Assembly (NCBI GenBank): GCA_963765075.1
Contig: CAVXVA010000008.1
Coordinates: 310,001-374,000 of the forward strand
DNA: 64,000 nt
Direction: 5' to 3'
DNA from: JAENVU01 sp963765075
GTDB taxonomy: Bacteria; Actinomycetota; Acidimicrobiia; IMCC26256; JAENVU01
This document shows, piece by piece, positions 42,426 to 51,421 of this stretch. The position numbers were made by a program, and so were the translations under genes. A model generated the notes under the pieces. That model made no database searches. It saw only the letters and a program-made list of their open reading frames with translations, and was not told where the DNA came from. Within the stretch, counting starts at the first letter, position 1. The number at the start of each line of letters is the position of its first letter.

Positions 42426-43150
42426 CAGTCGGGGGTGACAACGTCACCGATGGTGACGACGCCCGGCGTGGTCACGAGCGCGCCGACGCCGAGGTTGGTG
42501 GCGCGGTCGCGGTTGATGGTGCGCAGGACTTCGAGGTCCCGCTCGATGCCGCCCGGTTGTGGACGCGTGGTCATCACACACCGGTCGATCAGCTTCACGA
42601 CGTCGAGTTCACTCTCGCCGATCCTCAGGGTCGAGCCGACCCAGGAATCCTCATCGGTCCCCTCGACCACGATGTTCGGTCGAAAGCGGCGCATGTCCCA
42701 CTCACCAACTGTCGCGGTGCCGATGATCGAGACCTGGGTGCGGGTCGAGTCGTGGAAGGTCCCCGCCGGCCCTTGCCACTGGAACCACTCGATGCTCGGG
42801 TCGCGGTCGGCGTCGTCGTCGTTGGCGAGACCGATCTCGTAGGTGCCGATCGTCGTGGCGGTGGCCTGAGTGAGGGCGACGGGATGGCCGAGCCACGTTG
42901 AGAGTGCCGTGTCGTCGTTCGCGATCGAACCATCCGGCAACGTGATCTGTACGCCCTCGTCGACCACCGCGGCCTGGGCGAAGAGCAGCTCGGGTTCGCG
43001 ACGCCCGGTGAGCGCGAGGCCGGTGTCGGAGTCGACGATGGCCCACCCGCGGTCGCCCACGATGCCTCTTGGACCGATCCGAGCTTCGGTGAGCGTCTCG
43101 CCCTGCATGGACTTCACGGGATAGCGCCAGAGTGCGGTGACCTTCGTCAT
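42425..43150 (-). CDS. MOSC-domain protein (molybdenum-cofactor sulfurase-like)
   Basis: 241 residues: N-terminal beta-barrel (VTALWRYPVKSMQGETLTEARIGPRGIVGDRGWAIVDSDTGLALTGRREPELL) and a MOSC domain (WDMRRFRPNIVVEG, WVGSTLRIGESELDVVKLIDRCVMTTRPQPGGIERDLEVLRTINRDRATNLGVGALV) with the conserved Cys of RCVMTT. Such proteins are thought to move sulfur to molybdenum enzymes or act in N-hydroxylated substrate reduction. It overlaps the upstream aldo/keto reductase by ATGA. Confidence 0.8.
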   Translation of the reverse strand: MTKVTALWRYPVKSMQGETLTEARIGPRGIVGDRGWAIVDSDTGLALTGRREPELLFAQAAVVDEGVQITLPDGSIANDDTALSTWLGHPVALTQATATTIGTYEIGLANDDDADRDPSIEWFQWQGPAGTFHDSTRTQVSIIGTATVGEWDMRRFRPNIVVEGTDEDSWVGSTLRIGESELDVVKLIDRCVMTTRPQPGGIERDLEVLRTINRDRATNLGVGALVTTPGVVTIGDVVTPD

Positions 43151-44142
43151 CGGGTGTGGATCCAGTCGATGAAGTTGTAGGGGTACCCCGGGTCGATGGC
43201 ACTGGCGTCGTCGAGCGCGGCCAAAGAGTCGGCGTCGAGGCGCCAGCCGATCGCGCCGAGGTTGTCTTCGATCTGGGCCACGGTCCGCGCGCCCAAGATG
43301 GGCGCAGTGACTCCCGGCCGGTGCAGGACCCAGTTGAGCGCGACCTGGGCCATGGTTTTGCCGAGGCCCGCGGCGAGATCGGCGACGGTCTGGGCGACCT
43401 TGAAGTTCCGCTCGTCCTCGATGCGCAGGCGCATCAAGACGGCCGACGGTGTGGTGTCGGCGGCGCGGGTGTCGGCCGCCGGAGCTTCGCCGGGGCGGTA
43501 CTTGCCCGACAGTAGGCCGCCGCCGAGGGGACTCCACGGCAACACCGCAAGCCCCGTGTACTCCGCAAGTGGGATGAGTTCCCGCTCGATGTCGCGGGTC
43601 ACGAGCGAGTACTGGGGTTGGATCGAGACGTACGGTTCCCAACCGTGCTCGCGAGCGACACCGAGCGCGGTCGCGAGCTGCCAGCCGGTGTAGTTGCTCG
43701 CGCCGAGGTAGCGGACCTTTCCCTCGCGGACGAGATCGTTCAGCGTCGAGAGGGTCTCCTCGAGCGGCGTGTTTCGGTCCCAACAGTGGATTTGGTAGAG
43801 GTCGATCCAGTCGGTTTGGAGCCGGCGAAGCGAGGCCTCGACCTGCTCGCGAATGACCCGGCGGGAGGCGCCCTGTTCATTCGGCCCGCCGCCCATGGGC
43901 ATGCGGCACTTGGTCGCGAGCACGATGTCGGCGCGTCGGGCACCGAGGGCCCGCCCCAGGATCTCCTCCGACGCGCCGCGGTTGTACACGTTGGCGGTGT
44001 CGATGAAGTTGCCGCCCGCGTCGAGATAACGATCGAGGATCTGGCGGCTCTCGTCCTCGGGAGTCTCCCGCCCGAAGGTCATGGCTCCGAGGCACGCCTC
44101 GGTGACCCGCATGCCGGTGTTCCCGAACTGACGCGTCTCCAT
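43147..44142 (-). CDS. Aldo/keto reductase (intact copy)
   Basis: 331 residues from ATG 44142 (METRQFGNTGMRVTEACLGAMTFGRET), chosen because a GAGGGAG site lies upstream; a further in-frame start at 44178 exists. The AKR catalytic set is visible: D (FIDTANVYNRG) with Y, K (ATKCRMPMG) and H (IDLYQIHCWDRNTPLEETLSTLNDLVREGKVRYLGASN). The ISxxNY-type NADPH region is at the C-terminal third. It resembles the YakC/Tas group. It is a close paralogue of the broken copy just upstream. Confidence 0.83.
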   Translation of the reverse strand: METRQFGNTGMRVTEACLGAMTFGRETPEDESRQILDRYLDAGGNFIDTANVYNRGASEEILGRALGARRADIVLATKCRMPMGGGPNEQGASRRVIREQVEASLRRLQTDWIDLYQIHCWDRNTPLEETLSTLNDLVREGKVRYLGASNYTGWQLATALGVAREHGWEPYVSIQPQYSLVTRDIERELIPLAEYTGLAVLPWSPLGGGLLSGKYRPGEAPAADTRAADTTPSAVLMRLRIEDERNFKVAQTVADLAAGLGKTMAQVALNWVLHRPGVTAPILGARTVAQIEDNLGAIGWRLDADSLAALDDASAIDPGYPYNFIDWIHTR

Positions 44143-44164
44143 GTGGTTGTCTCCCTCTCGCTCA

Positions 44165-44216
44165 CGAACTTGCGTCAATAACCCGCCCGAAGGGCGGGGT
44201 TACTGTTGCAAGTTCG
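44165..44216. terminator. Nested hairpin terminator between the two aldo/keto reductase genes
   Basis: Outer arms CGAACTTGC (44165-44173) and GCAAGTTCG (44208-44216) are perfect; inside, on the - strand, CCCGCCC-TTC-GGGCGGG is followed by TTATTG, giving a good intrinsic terminator for the upstream (broken) gene. It separates the two paralogues and would let the intact copy be expressed on its own. Confidence 0.6.
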
Positions 44217-44228
44217 GTGGTGGGTGGC

Positions 44229-45211
44229 TCAGCCGGCGTATTGCAGGAACTCGTAGGGGTAGCCCAGTCGGAACGCACTCGCCCACGACAAGGCCTTGCC
44301 GGTGTCGTCGTCGAGCTGCCACCCCGTTGCGCCGAGGTTGTCCTCGAGTTGGGACGAGATTGCGGGCACCGATGATCGGCGCGGTGACGCCGCGGCGATT
44401 GAGGACCCAGTTGAGGGCGATCTGCGCGGGGCTCTTCCCCGTCTTGCTCGCCGCGTCTTTGACCGCATCGACAACGGTCCACGCGCGGTCGTCGAGGCGG
44501 TACGTGAAGGTGATCGGGTTCTCGGTGTCGGCGCCGCGGGTTCCAGCTGGAAACTCCGCATCCCGCGTGTACTTGCCGGTGAGGACACCACCGCCGAGCG
44601 GGCTCCACGGGATGACGGCGAGACCTTCGCTCTCACATAGTGGGAGCAACTCGCGCTCGATGTCGCGCGTGATCAATGAGTACTCGGGTTGGAGGCAGAC
44701 GAACGGTTCCCAGTTGTGGAGGGCACTGACGCCGAGCGCCTTGGCGAGGTGCCATCCGGCGAAGTTCGACGCCCCGATGTAGCGGACCTTGCCTTCGTGG
44801 ACGAGATCATCGAGGGTGGACAACGTTTCCTCGATCGGCGTGTGTTTGTCCCACATGTGGACCTGGTAGAGGTCGATCCACTCCGTGCCGAGACGCCGGA
44901 GCGAGGCCTCGCACGTGCGCGCGGAAGTTCCGACGAGAGGAGCCGACGGCATTGGTGTCGCCGCCCATCGCGGAACCGGGCCTTCGTTGCGAGCACGATC
45001 TGGTCGCGCCGGCCGGCGATGGCGCGTCCGGTGATCTCCTCGGACACCCCCTGCGAGTACAAGTTGGCGGTGTGGATGGAGTTGCCACCGGCCTCGACGA
45101 ACCGGTGACGATCGCCTGGCTGGTGGGCTCATCGGCTTCATTGCCGAAGGTCATGGTGCCGAGACACAACTCCGAAACCGGTACCAGTGGGTCGAGCTGA
45201 CGGTATTCCAC
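44229..45211 (-). pseudogene. Aldo/keto reductase, broken by at least four frameshifts
   Basis: The family sequence can be followed through four frame changes: MEYRQLDPLVPVSELCLGTMTFGNEADEPTSQAIV, then TANLYSQGVSEEITGRAIAGRRDQIVLATKARF, then MGGDTNAVGSSRR, then RRLGTEWIDLYQVHMWDKHTPIEETLSTLDDLVHEGKVRYIGASN to NRRGVTAPIIGARN, then SQLEDNLGATGWQLDDDTGKALSWASAFRLGYPYEFLQY. The GTG start is 45211. It is a paralogue of the adjacent intact gene. Either the gene is decaying because the copy replaces it, or this kilobase is poorly sequenced; other genes in the window carry only single indels. Confidence 0.78.
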
Positions 45212-45304
45212 TGGTCGCGGTACTCCTGATGGCGTGCGCCGACCTTACGGCCGACGGTGACTGGAGAGCCACTGTTCCCCTCGATCGGCGGTACGGTCAC
45301 GGTG

Positions 45305-46342
45305 ATGCGTACCGACCTGGCCGAGCTGCTCGCTGCCCGTGGTGTCCTCCTGGCCGACGGCGCGACGGGAACCAACTACTTCGACATGGGCCTGCACTCC
45401 GGCGAGGCGCCGGAGCGGTGGAATGTCGATCATCCCGAGCGGGTCCGGGACCTTCATCAACGGTTCGTCGACGCCGGTGCCGACATCATTCTGACCAACA
45501 CCTTTGGTTGTAACCGTCACCGGTTGGCGCTGCACGGCGACGAAGCGCGAGTGGCGGAACTCGCGAGCGCCGCCGCCGCGATCGCCGGCGAGGTGGCTGA
45601 CGGAGCGGAACGGCCCGTCGTGGTCGCTGGCTCGGTCGGGCCGACCGGTTCTCTGTTCGAACCGCTCGGCGCCCTCACCGAGACCGAGGCGATCGACGTC
45701 TTCACCGAGGAGATCGCGGCACTCGCCGCGGCTGGTGCCGACGTCGCCTGGATCGAGACGATGTCTGCGGTCGAGGAGATGCGGGCGGCGGCCCGTGCGG
45801 CCATCGCCGTCGGGATTCCGTACGTGGTCACGGGCTCGTTCGACACCGCCGGCCGCACGATGATGGGGTTGCGGCCGGGCGAACTCGCGGGGGTGTTCGC
45901 CGGCCTCGATCCCGCGCCTCTCGCCGTGGGCGCGAACTGCGGAGTTGGCGCGAGCGACATCATCGTGTCGCTGCTCGCAATGACCGAGTCCGATCGCGAG
46001 ACCGCGTTCGTGTCGAAGGGTAACTGTGGCATCCCCGAATTCCGGGGCTCGGAGATTCACTACTCCGGCACTCCCGAGCTCATGGCCCGGTATGTTGGCC
46101 TGGCCGTCGACGCCGGCGCGCGGATCGTCGGCGGGTGCTGTGGTACCTCGCCGGAACACCTGGCCGCCATGCGCACCGCCCTGGACACCGCACTCGAGGA
46201 CCGGGCCCTCGACGGCCCCGGGGCGCGTCCGACGCTGGAGTCTGTCGTCGCTGCGATCGGTCCGTTGGCTAACGCGGCGCCGTCGAACTCGGAGAACCCG
46301 CGCGTGCGCCGGACCCCGCGTCGGCGGGAGGAACAACGGTGA
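45305..46342 (+). CDS. Betaine-homocysteine S-methyltransferase-like (homocysteine S-methyltransferase family)
   Basis: 345 residues, a TIM barrel with Zn-binding C212 (ANCGVG) and C278/C279 (GGCCGTSPEHL). LADGATGTNYFDMGLHSGEAPERWN and TNTFGCNRHRLALH are typical of the BHMT/MetH N-terminal family. In this betaine-rich context it would transfer a methyl group from glycine betaine to homocysteine, giving methionine and dimethylglycine; use of another methyl donor cannot be excluded. ATG 45305 (MRTDLAELLA) is preferred over GTG 45257. It overlaps purU by GTGA. Confidence 0.75.
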   Translation: MRTDLAELLAARGVLLADGATGTNYFDMGLHSGEAPERWNVDHPERVRDLHQRFVDAGADIILTNTFGCNRHRLALHGDEARVAELASAAAAIAGEVADGAERPVVVAGSVGPTGSLFEPLGALTETEAIDVFTEEIAALAAAGADVAWIETMSAVEEMRAAARAAIAVGIPYVVTGSFDTAGRTMMGLRPGELAGVFAGLDPAPLAVGANCGVGASDIIVSLLAMTESDRETAFVSKGNCGIPEFRGSEIHYSGTPELMARYVGLAVDAGARIVGGCCGTSPEHLAAMRTALDTALEDRALDGPGARPTLESVVAAIGPLANAAPSNSENPRVRRTPRRREEQR

Positions 46343-47190
46343 CCACCGGCATCCTGACGCTCTCGTGTCCCGACCGACCGGGGCTCGTGCACGCGGTGAG
46401 CGGATACCTGGTCGACGTTCAAGCGAACATCGTGGAGAGCGCGCAGTTCGAAGATCTCTCCGAACGCCGCTTCTTCATGCGCGTGCGCTTCGACCTGCTC
46501 GACCCCGGGGTCACACTCGACCGCGTGCGCGCCGGCTTCGGCGCAGTGGCTGACGCCCACGCGATGACGTGGGAGCTCGTCGACGCCGCCACCCCGACGC
46601 CTACGTTGGTGATGGTCTCGCGGCTCGGGCATTGTCTCAACGACCTGCTGTACCGCGAGCGGGCCGGGCTGCTCCCGATCAGGATCGCGGCCGTGGTCTC
46701 CAACCACGAGGACCTGCGCGGCCTGGTCGAGTCGGCCGACGTCGCGTTCCATCACCTCCCGGTCACGGCGGTGACCAAACCTGCGGCCGAAGCGGCACTG
46801 CTGGATCTCGTCGCCGGGCTGGGCGTGGAACTCGTCGTGTTGGCCCGGTACATGCAGGTGCTCTCCGATCCCACGTGTAGCGCGCTGGCCGGCCGGGCGA
46901 TCAACATCCACCATTCGTTCCTGCCGGCCTTCGTCGGCGCCCAGCCGTACCAGCAGGCGTACACACGCGGCGTCAAACTGATCGGCGCCACCGCCCACTT
47001 CGTCACGCCCGAACTCGACGAGGGTCCCATCATCGAGCAGGACGTCGCGCGGGTGGACCACGCCATGGATCCGACCGCGTTGGCGGCCGCCGGGCGCGAC
47101 GTCGAGGCGCAAGTCCTCGCCCGTGCGGTCAAGTGGTTCGCCGAACGACGAGTCCTGCCGAACGGCAACCGTACCGTCGTCGTTCGATAA
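46339..47190 (+). CDS. purU: Formyltetrahydrofolate deformylase
   Basis: 283 residues: N-terminal ACT domain (TTGILTLSCPDRPGLVHAVSGYLVDVQANIVESAQFEDLSERRFFMRVRF) and a formyl-transferase-type catalytic domain with AINIHHSFLPAF (HHxxLP), GATAHFVTPELDEGPIIEQ (the His and Asp). It hydrolyses 10-formyl-THF to formate and THF. Placed beside the BHMT-like gene and a betaine demethylation island, it would recycle folate loaded with C1 from methyl oxidation. It overlaps the BHMT-like gene by four bases. Confidence 0.87.
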   Translation: MTTGILTLSCPDRPGLVHAVSGYLVDVQANIVESAQFEDLSERRFFMRVRFDLLDPGVTLDRVRAGFGAVADAHAMTWELVDAATPTPTLVMVSRLGHCLNDLLYRERAGLLPIRIAAVVSNHEDLRGLVESADVAFHHLPVTAVTKPAAEAALLDLVAGLGVELVVLARYMQVLSDPTCSALAGRAINIHHSFLPAFVGAQPYQQAYTRGVKLIGATAHFVTPELDEGPIIEQDVARVDHAMDPTALAAAGRDVEAQVLARAVKWFAERRVLPNGNRTVVVR

Positions 47191-47227
47191 GCGCGCCGAA
47201 GGCACGCGTGGCGGTTCGCGTGCGGGT

Positions 47228-49198
47228 CTATGAGGTGGGCGGACGGAACCGGTCGGCGACGGCCTGGGTGTAGCGATCGAGGATCGTGGCCATTGCCACG
47301 ATCGCGATGCCGACTTCCACACCGAGGCCGGTATCCGGTTTGGTGAGCGCCGCCACGGCCTCGTAGCCGAGCGCTCCGCCACCCACGAGGCCGGCGATGA
47401 TCACCATGGCCAGGACCATCATGATGACCTGATTCACCGCGAGGACGATCGCCGGCAACGCCATCGGGATCCGGACTCCGAGCAAGGCCTGCCGCCGGGT
47501 CGCGCCGAACGTCTCGGCCGCTTCGACCGCCGGGCCGTCGGTGTGGCGGATCCCCAGTGCGGTCAGGCGAATGCCGACCGGCAGCGCGTACAGCACCGAA
47601 GCGATGATCCCCGGGATCGGCCCGACCGAGAAGATCATGACGAAGGGGATCGCGTACACGAGCGACGGGACCGTCTGGAGCGCGTCGAGCACGGGGGAAA
47701 GCAGTACCTCGGCCCGCCGGGATCGCCCGATGCCGACGCCGATCGGCACGCTGATGATGACGGCCACGATCACCGCGATGAGTACTTGCACGAACGTCTC
47801 GGCCGCCTGGGCCCACAGCCCCACGAACCCGATGGCGAAGAGGCACGCCGCACCCGTCAGGGCGAGGCGCCAGCCGCGCAGCCACCACCCGATGGCCGCG
47901 GTGATCACCACCAGTGACGGCCAGACCGCAGTGTCGAGCATCAGTTCCTTGCCCCGCAGGATGAACTCGCGAATGACGAAGTCGTTCACCCACTGCGTCT
48001 GATCTCCGAAGGAGTCCCGGATCCAGACGATGAAGTCGTCCAACGGGTCGGCGAAGGTGGCGTCGAAATCCCCGGGGAACTCGATCCAACCGCCGAGGCG
48101 CCCGACCACGATGGCGCCGACCACGAGCCCGACCACAGCGAGGAGCAAACTCCGGGGCCACCGCCGCCGGTCCTCGGGTGCGGGGCGCTCGACAAAGGAG
48201 CGGCTGACCCGGTCGAGCATGATCGCGATCGCGACGATTGCGAGCCCGGCGACCATCCCGCGGCCAGGGGCTCGGAGGCGAAGGGTCTGGATGACCTCTT
48301 GGCCGAGTCCGCCGGCGCCGACCAGCGCGGCAATGACCACGATGCCGAGGGCCATATTGATGGTTTGGTTGATCCCGGTCGCGATGGACGGAACCGCGAG
48401 CGGGATCTGCACCTTCGTGAGGAGTTGTCGACGCGTCGAACCCGTCATGGTGCCCGCTTCGGTGATGGCCGTCGGCACCTGGCGAATCCCCAAGGTGGTG
48501 AGCCGCACGATCGGAGGCAACGCGAACACGACGGTGGCGATGGCAGCCGGCACCGCGCCGATCCCGAAGAACAACACCGCCGGGATCAGATACACCGGCG
48601 CCGGGACCGTCTGCATCGCGTCGAGCGTGGGTCGCAGCACGGTGTCGAAGGGCCGGTTGAGCGCCGCACCGACACCGAGCGGCACACCGATGAGGACCGC
48701 CACGAACACCGAGACCAGGGTGAGGGCGAGCGTCTCCAGACTCGGCTCCCACAGCCCGACCAACCCCGGGTAGATCGCGCACGCGGCGGCGATCAGGCCC
48801 GCGCCCCATTTGCCGTGACGGGCAACGATGACGAACACGATCAGCGGCAGGCTGAACCAGGGCAGCCAGGTGAGGAGGTCCAGCACCTGGGTGAGGGCCC
48901 AGTCGATGGCGTCCGAGATCGGCGTGAAGACGGCGGTGAACACCACATGTGACGAGCGGTTGCGCGCCACCCACGTCTGGAACTCGTCAATGGGATCCCG
49001 CAGACCGAGATTCCAACTCTCGGGGAAGAGATGGCTATCGGCGCGCGCGACCTGGAACGCCACGACGGCGATGAGCGCGAGGCTCAGCGGCCACCACCGC
49101 ATCCATCCCGGCCGCGAGTGGGAGTCGGGGCGCGAGTCGGGGCGGGAGGTGGGGCTCGGCCGGAGCGGGTCGCGGACCGGCGTCGCCGTTGCGGTCAC
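47228..49198 (-). CDS. Betaine/proline-type ABC importer permease, two fused domains
   Basis: 656 residues with two complete BPD_transp_1 permease units in one chain: the first EAA-like loop is EAGTMTGSTRRQLLTKVQIPLAVPS near residues 248-272, the second EAAETFGATRRQALLGVRIPMALPA near 565-590, each followed by NQ-INMALG / NQVIMMVLA. ProW/OpuAB normally has one such unit, so this gene is a fusion or internal duplication that could act as a pseudo-dimer. It starts (GTG 49198) in a GTGA overlap with the ATPase gene. Confidence 0.85.
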   Translation of the reverse strand: MTATATPVRDPLRPSPTSRPDSRPDSHSRPGWMRWWPLSLALIAVVAFQVARADSHLFPESWNLGLRDPIDEFQTWVARNRSSHVVFTAVFTPISDAIDWALTQVLDLLTWLPWFSLPLIVFVIVARHGKWGAGLIAAACAIYPGLVGLWEPSLETLALTLVSVFVAVLIGVPLGVGAALNRPFDTVLRPTLDAMQTVPAPVYLIPAVLFFGIGAVPAAIATVVFALPPIVRLTTLGIRQVPTAITEAGTMTGSTRRQLLTKVQIPLAVPSIATGINQTINMALGIVVIAALVGAGGLGQEVIQTLRLRAPGRGMVAGLAIVAIAIMLDRVSRSFVERPAPEDRRRWPRSLLLAVVGLVVGAIVVGRLGGWIEFPGDFDATFADPLDDFIVWIRDSFGDQTQWVNDFVIREFILRGKELMLDTAVWPSLVVITAAIGWWLRGWRLALTGAACLFAIGFVGLWAQAAETFVQVLIAVIVAVIISVPIGVGIGRSRRAEVLLSPVLDALQTVPSLVYAIPFVMIFSVGPIPGIIASVLYALPVGIRLTALGIRHTDGPAVEAAETFGATRRQALLGVRIPMALPAIVLAVNQVIMMVLAMVIIAGLVGGGALGYEAVAALTKPDTGLGVEVGIAIVAMATILDRYTQAVADRFRPPTS

Positions 49199-50259
49199 GC
49201 CGAATGTCCTCCGGACCGCGCGGGTTGGCCGGCGAGCATCCGGGCCACGAGCGCCCTGTCCACTTCACCGATCAACGTTCCCGCCGCATCCTCGACCCCG
49301 AGCGCATCATCGTCGTCGAGTAGCGGCGCGATCAGCGAACCGATCGTGGCCGTGACCGGCACTCGCCGCCCGGGCACCGTGGCGCCGACCGGGCGGAGGA
49401 CCGCGTGGGCGGTGAGCACCTTCTCCTTGGGTACGTCGTTGGTGAACTCCCGCACGTAGTCGGTGGCCGGATGCGCCACGATCTGCTCGGGCGTCCCCAC
49501 CTGGTCGATCGCGCCGTCCTTCATCACCGCGATGCGGTCGCCCAATCGCAGGGCCTCGGCGAAGTCATGGGTGATGAACACGATGCTCCGCTGCATCTCC
49601 TCCTGCAGCCGGCACAGCTCGTCCTGCATCTCTTTGCGGATGAGCGGGTCCAACGCCGAGAACGGCTCGTCGAAGAACAGCACCTCGGGGTCGAGCGCCA
49701 ATGCCCGCCCGAGACCCACCCGCTGCTGCATGCCGCCGGAGAGCTGCTGGGGGTAGTGGTCGGCCCACGCGCTGAGCCCGACGACCTCGAGGACCTCACC
49801 CGCGCGCTCGCGTCGTTGCGCCTTGCCGATGCCCTGCACTTCCAGCCCGTACGCCACGTTGTCGATGACTCGTCGGTGGGGGAACAGGCCGAAGTGTTGG
49901 AAGACCATGGCCATCTTGGTGCGGCGGAGCTCGCGGAGGCGGTCCGGATCGCAATCCAGCAGTGCCTCGCCGTCCATCGTCACGGTGCCCCGGGTGGCAT
50001 CGACCAGTCGCGCGATGCAGCGGATCAACGTGGACTTCCCGGATCCGGACAGGCCCATGACGACGAAGGTCTCTCCTCGACCCACACTGAACGAGACGTC
50101 TCGTACCGCCACGGTCTGGCCGGTGCCCTCGAGGATCTCCGCCCGCGACGCGCCGCCCTCGGCGAGCTGAATCGCCGATTCGGCTCGCCCCGGTCCGAAC
50201 ACCTTCCAGAGCTGTTCGACGTCGAGCATGCCGCCCGATCCACCACTTTTCGCTGTCAC
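49195..50259 (-). CDS. proV: Glycine-betaine/proline ABC importer ATPase (ProV/OpuAA-type)
   Basis: 354 residues. Walker A VVMGLSGSGKST, Q-loop VFQHFGLFPHRRVIDNV, signature QQLSGGMQQRVGLGRALA, Walker B VLFFDEPFSALDPLIRK and switch His VFITHDFAEAL. The extra N-terminal helical stretch ahead of Walker A (VEQLWKVFGPG) and the C-terminal CBS-like part are typical of ProV/OpuAA. Start GTG 50259; ATG 50229 (MLDVEQLW) is an alternative. It is the first gene of the permease operon and lies back to back with the binding protein. Confidence 0.88.
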   Translation of the reverse strand: MTAKSGGSGGMLDVEQLWKVFGPGRAESAIQLAEGGASRAEILEGTGQTVAVRDVSFSVGRGETFVVMGLSGSGKSTLIRCIARLVDATRGTVTMDGEALLDCDPDRLRELRRTKMAMVFQHFGLFPHRRVIDNVAYGLEVQGIGKAQRRERAGEVLEVVGLSAWADHYPQQLSGGMQQRVGLGRALALDPEVLFFDEPFSALDPLIRKEMQDELCRLQEEMQRSIVFITHDFAEALRLGDRIAVMKDGAIDQVGTPEQIVAHPATDYVREFTNDVPKEKVLTAHAVLRPVGATVPGRRVPVTATIGSLIAPLLDDDDALGVEDAAGTLIGEVDRALVARMLAGQPARSGGHSA

Positions 50260-50389
50260 GCGCCAACCGCTCCTTCGGTCCCTCGAGATCGGCGGGACCC
50301 TACCGGCCGCCGGCTCTCAGGGGTAGGGTGCGCGCCAGTCGGGCCTGGCGTCGACACCACGTCGATCACCCGACACCGGAGGAGGGGGA

Positions 50390-51349
50390 ATGCAATCCAA
50401 GCGGCTGGCCGTGTTCGCGGCCGCAGCGGCGCTCGCGTTGTTCGCGAGTGCGTGTAGCAGTGACGGTTCGAAAGCGTCTGACGGTGGTGACGGTGGCGGC
50501 GCGGAAATCACGCTCGCCCGCAACGCGTGGACGGCGTCGGGCGTCAACGTGGAGATTGCCAAGCAGCTCATCGAGTCCGAGCTCGGTAACAAGGTCAAGA
50601 TCGTCGATATCGACGAGAACGCCCAGTTCGCCGGCATGGAATCCGGTGACATCGACGCGACCCTCGAGATCTGGCCGTCGGGCGTCGTGGAGGAAGAACA
50701 GGCGTTCATCGACGACGGCAAGGTCGTCAAGATGGGCGAGCTCGGCGCGGTCGGACAGATCGGCTGGTACGTGCCCGACTATGTCCTGAAGGACCACCCC
50801 GATCTCGCCACGTGGGAGGGTCTGAAGGACCCGAAGACCGCCAAGCTGTTCGCGACCGCCGAGACCGGCGACAAGGGCCGGTTCCTGGCCACCGACCCGT
50901 CGTACTCCCAGTACGACGAGGCCATCGTCGAGCAGCTTGATCTTCCCTTCGAGGTGAAGTACTCGGGTTCCGAAGCGGCCACGGTCGCCGAGCTGGACAC
51001 CAAGGTTGCCGCGAAGGAGCCGGTGATCATGTACTGGTGGACGCCGACCGCGGCGTACGCGAAGTACAAGCTCAAGGAAGTCGAGCTCCCCGAGTACACC
51101 GCGGAGTGTTACGCGGATCCGGAGACGGTCGACTGTGCCTACCCGGAGGACGTGCTGTTCAAGGCGGCCTCCGCGAAGCTCAAGACCAAGGACCCGAAGG
51201 TGTTCTCGTTCATCGAGAAGTTCCAGCTCACCAACGATGACCAGCTCGGCATGCTGCCGGCAGTGGAGATCGACAAGGAGCCGGCCGAGGACGTGGCGGC
51301 CCAGTGGATCAAGGACAACGAGGCCATCTGGAAGAAGTGGTTCAAGTAG
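50390..51349 (+). CDS. proX: Glycine-betaine/choline ABC importer substrate-binding lipoprotein (ProX/OpuAC-type)
   Basis: 319 residues with a lipoprotein signal peptide (FASACSS, Cys ~22) and an OpuAC domain: ITLARNAWTASGVNVEIAKQLIESELG, DIDATLEIWPSG, GWYVPDYVLKDHPDLATWEGL, EPVIMYWWTPTAAYAKY. Several Trp/Tyr residues could form the aromatic cage that holds a quaternary ammonium. It faces the permease/ATPase genes across a 130-bp divergent region, and ends at a strong terminator. Confidence 0.85.
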   Translation: MQSKRLAVFAAAAALALFASACSSDGSKASDGGDGGGAEITLARNAWTASGVNVEIAKQLIESELGNKVKIVDIDENAQFAGMESGDIDATLEIWPSGVVEEEQAFIDDGKVVKMGELGAVGQIGWYVPDYVLKDHPDLATWEGLKDPKTAKLFATAETGDKGRFLATDPSYSQYDEAIVEQLDLPFEVKYSGSEAATVAELDTKVAAKEPVIMYWWTPTAAYAKYKLKEVELPEYTAECYADPETVDCAYPEDVLFKAASAKLKTKDPKVFSFIEKFQLTNDDQLGMLPAVEIDKEPAEDVAAQWIKDNEAIWKKWFK

Positions 51350-51381
51350 TCGGGCTGCCGGCCTGGTCCGGCATCACGTGA

Positions 51382-51421
51382 ACGCGAATCAGCGGGGTCT
51401 TCGGGCCCCGCTGATTCGCGT
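51382..51421. terminator. Bidirectional terminator, 16-bp perfect stem
   Basis: ACGCGAATCAGCGGGG and CCCCGCTGATTCGCGT pair perfectly around an 8-base loop (TCTTCGGG). It lies between the convergent proX and betaine aldehyde dehydrogenase genes and reaches the stop codon of the latter. The stem strength suggests it ends both transcripts. Confidence 0.75.
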
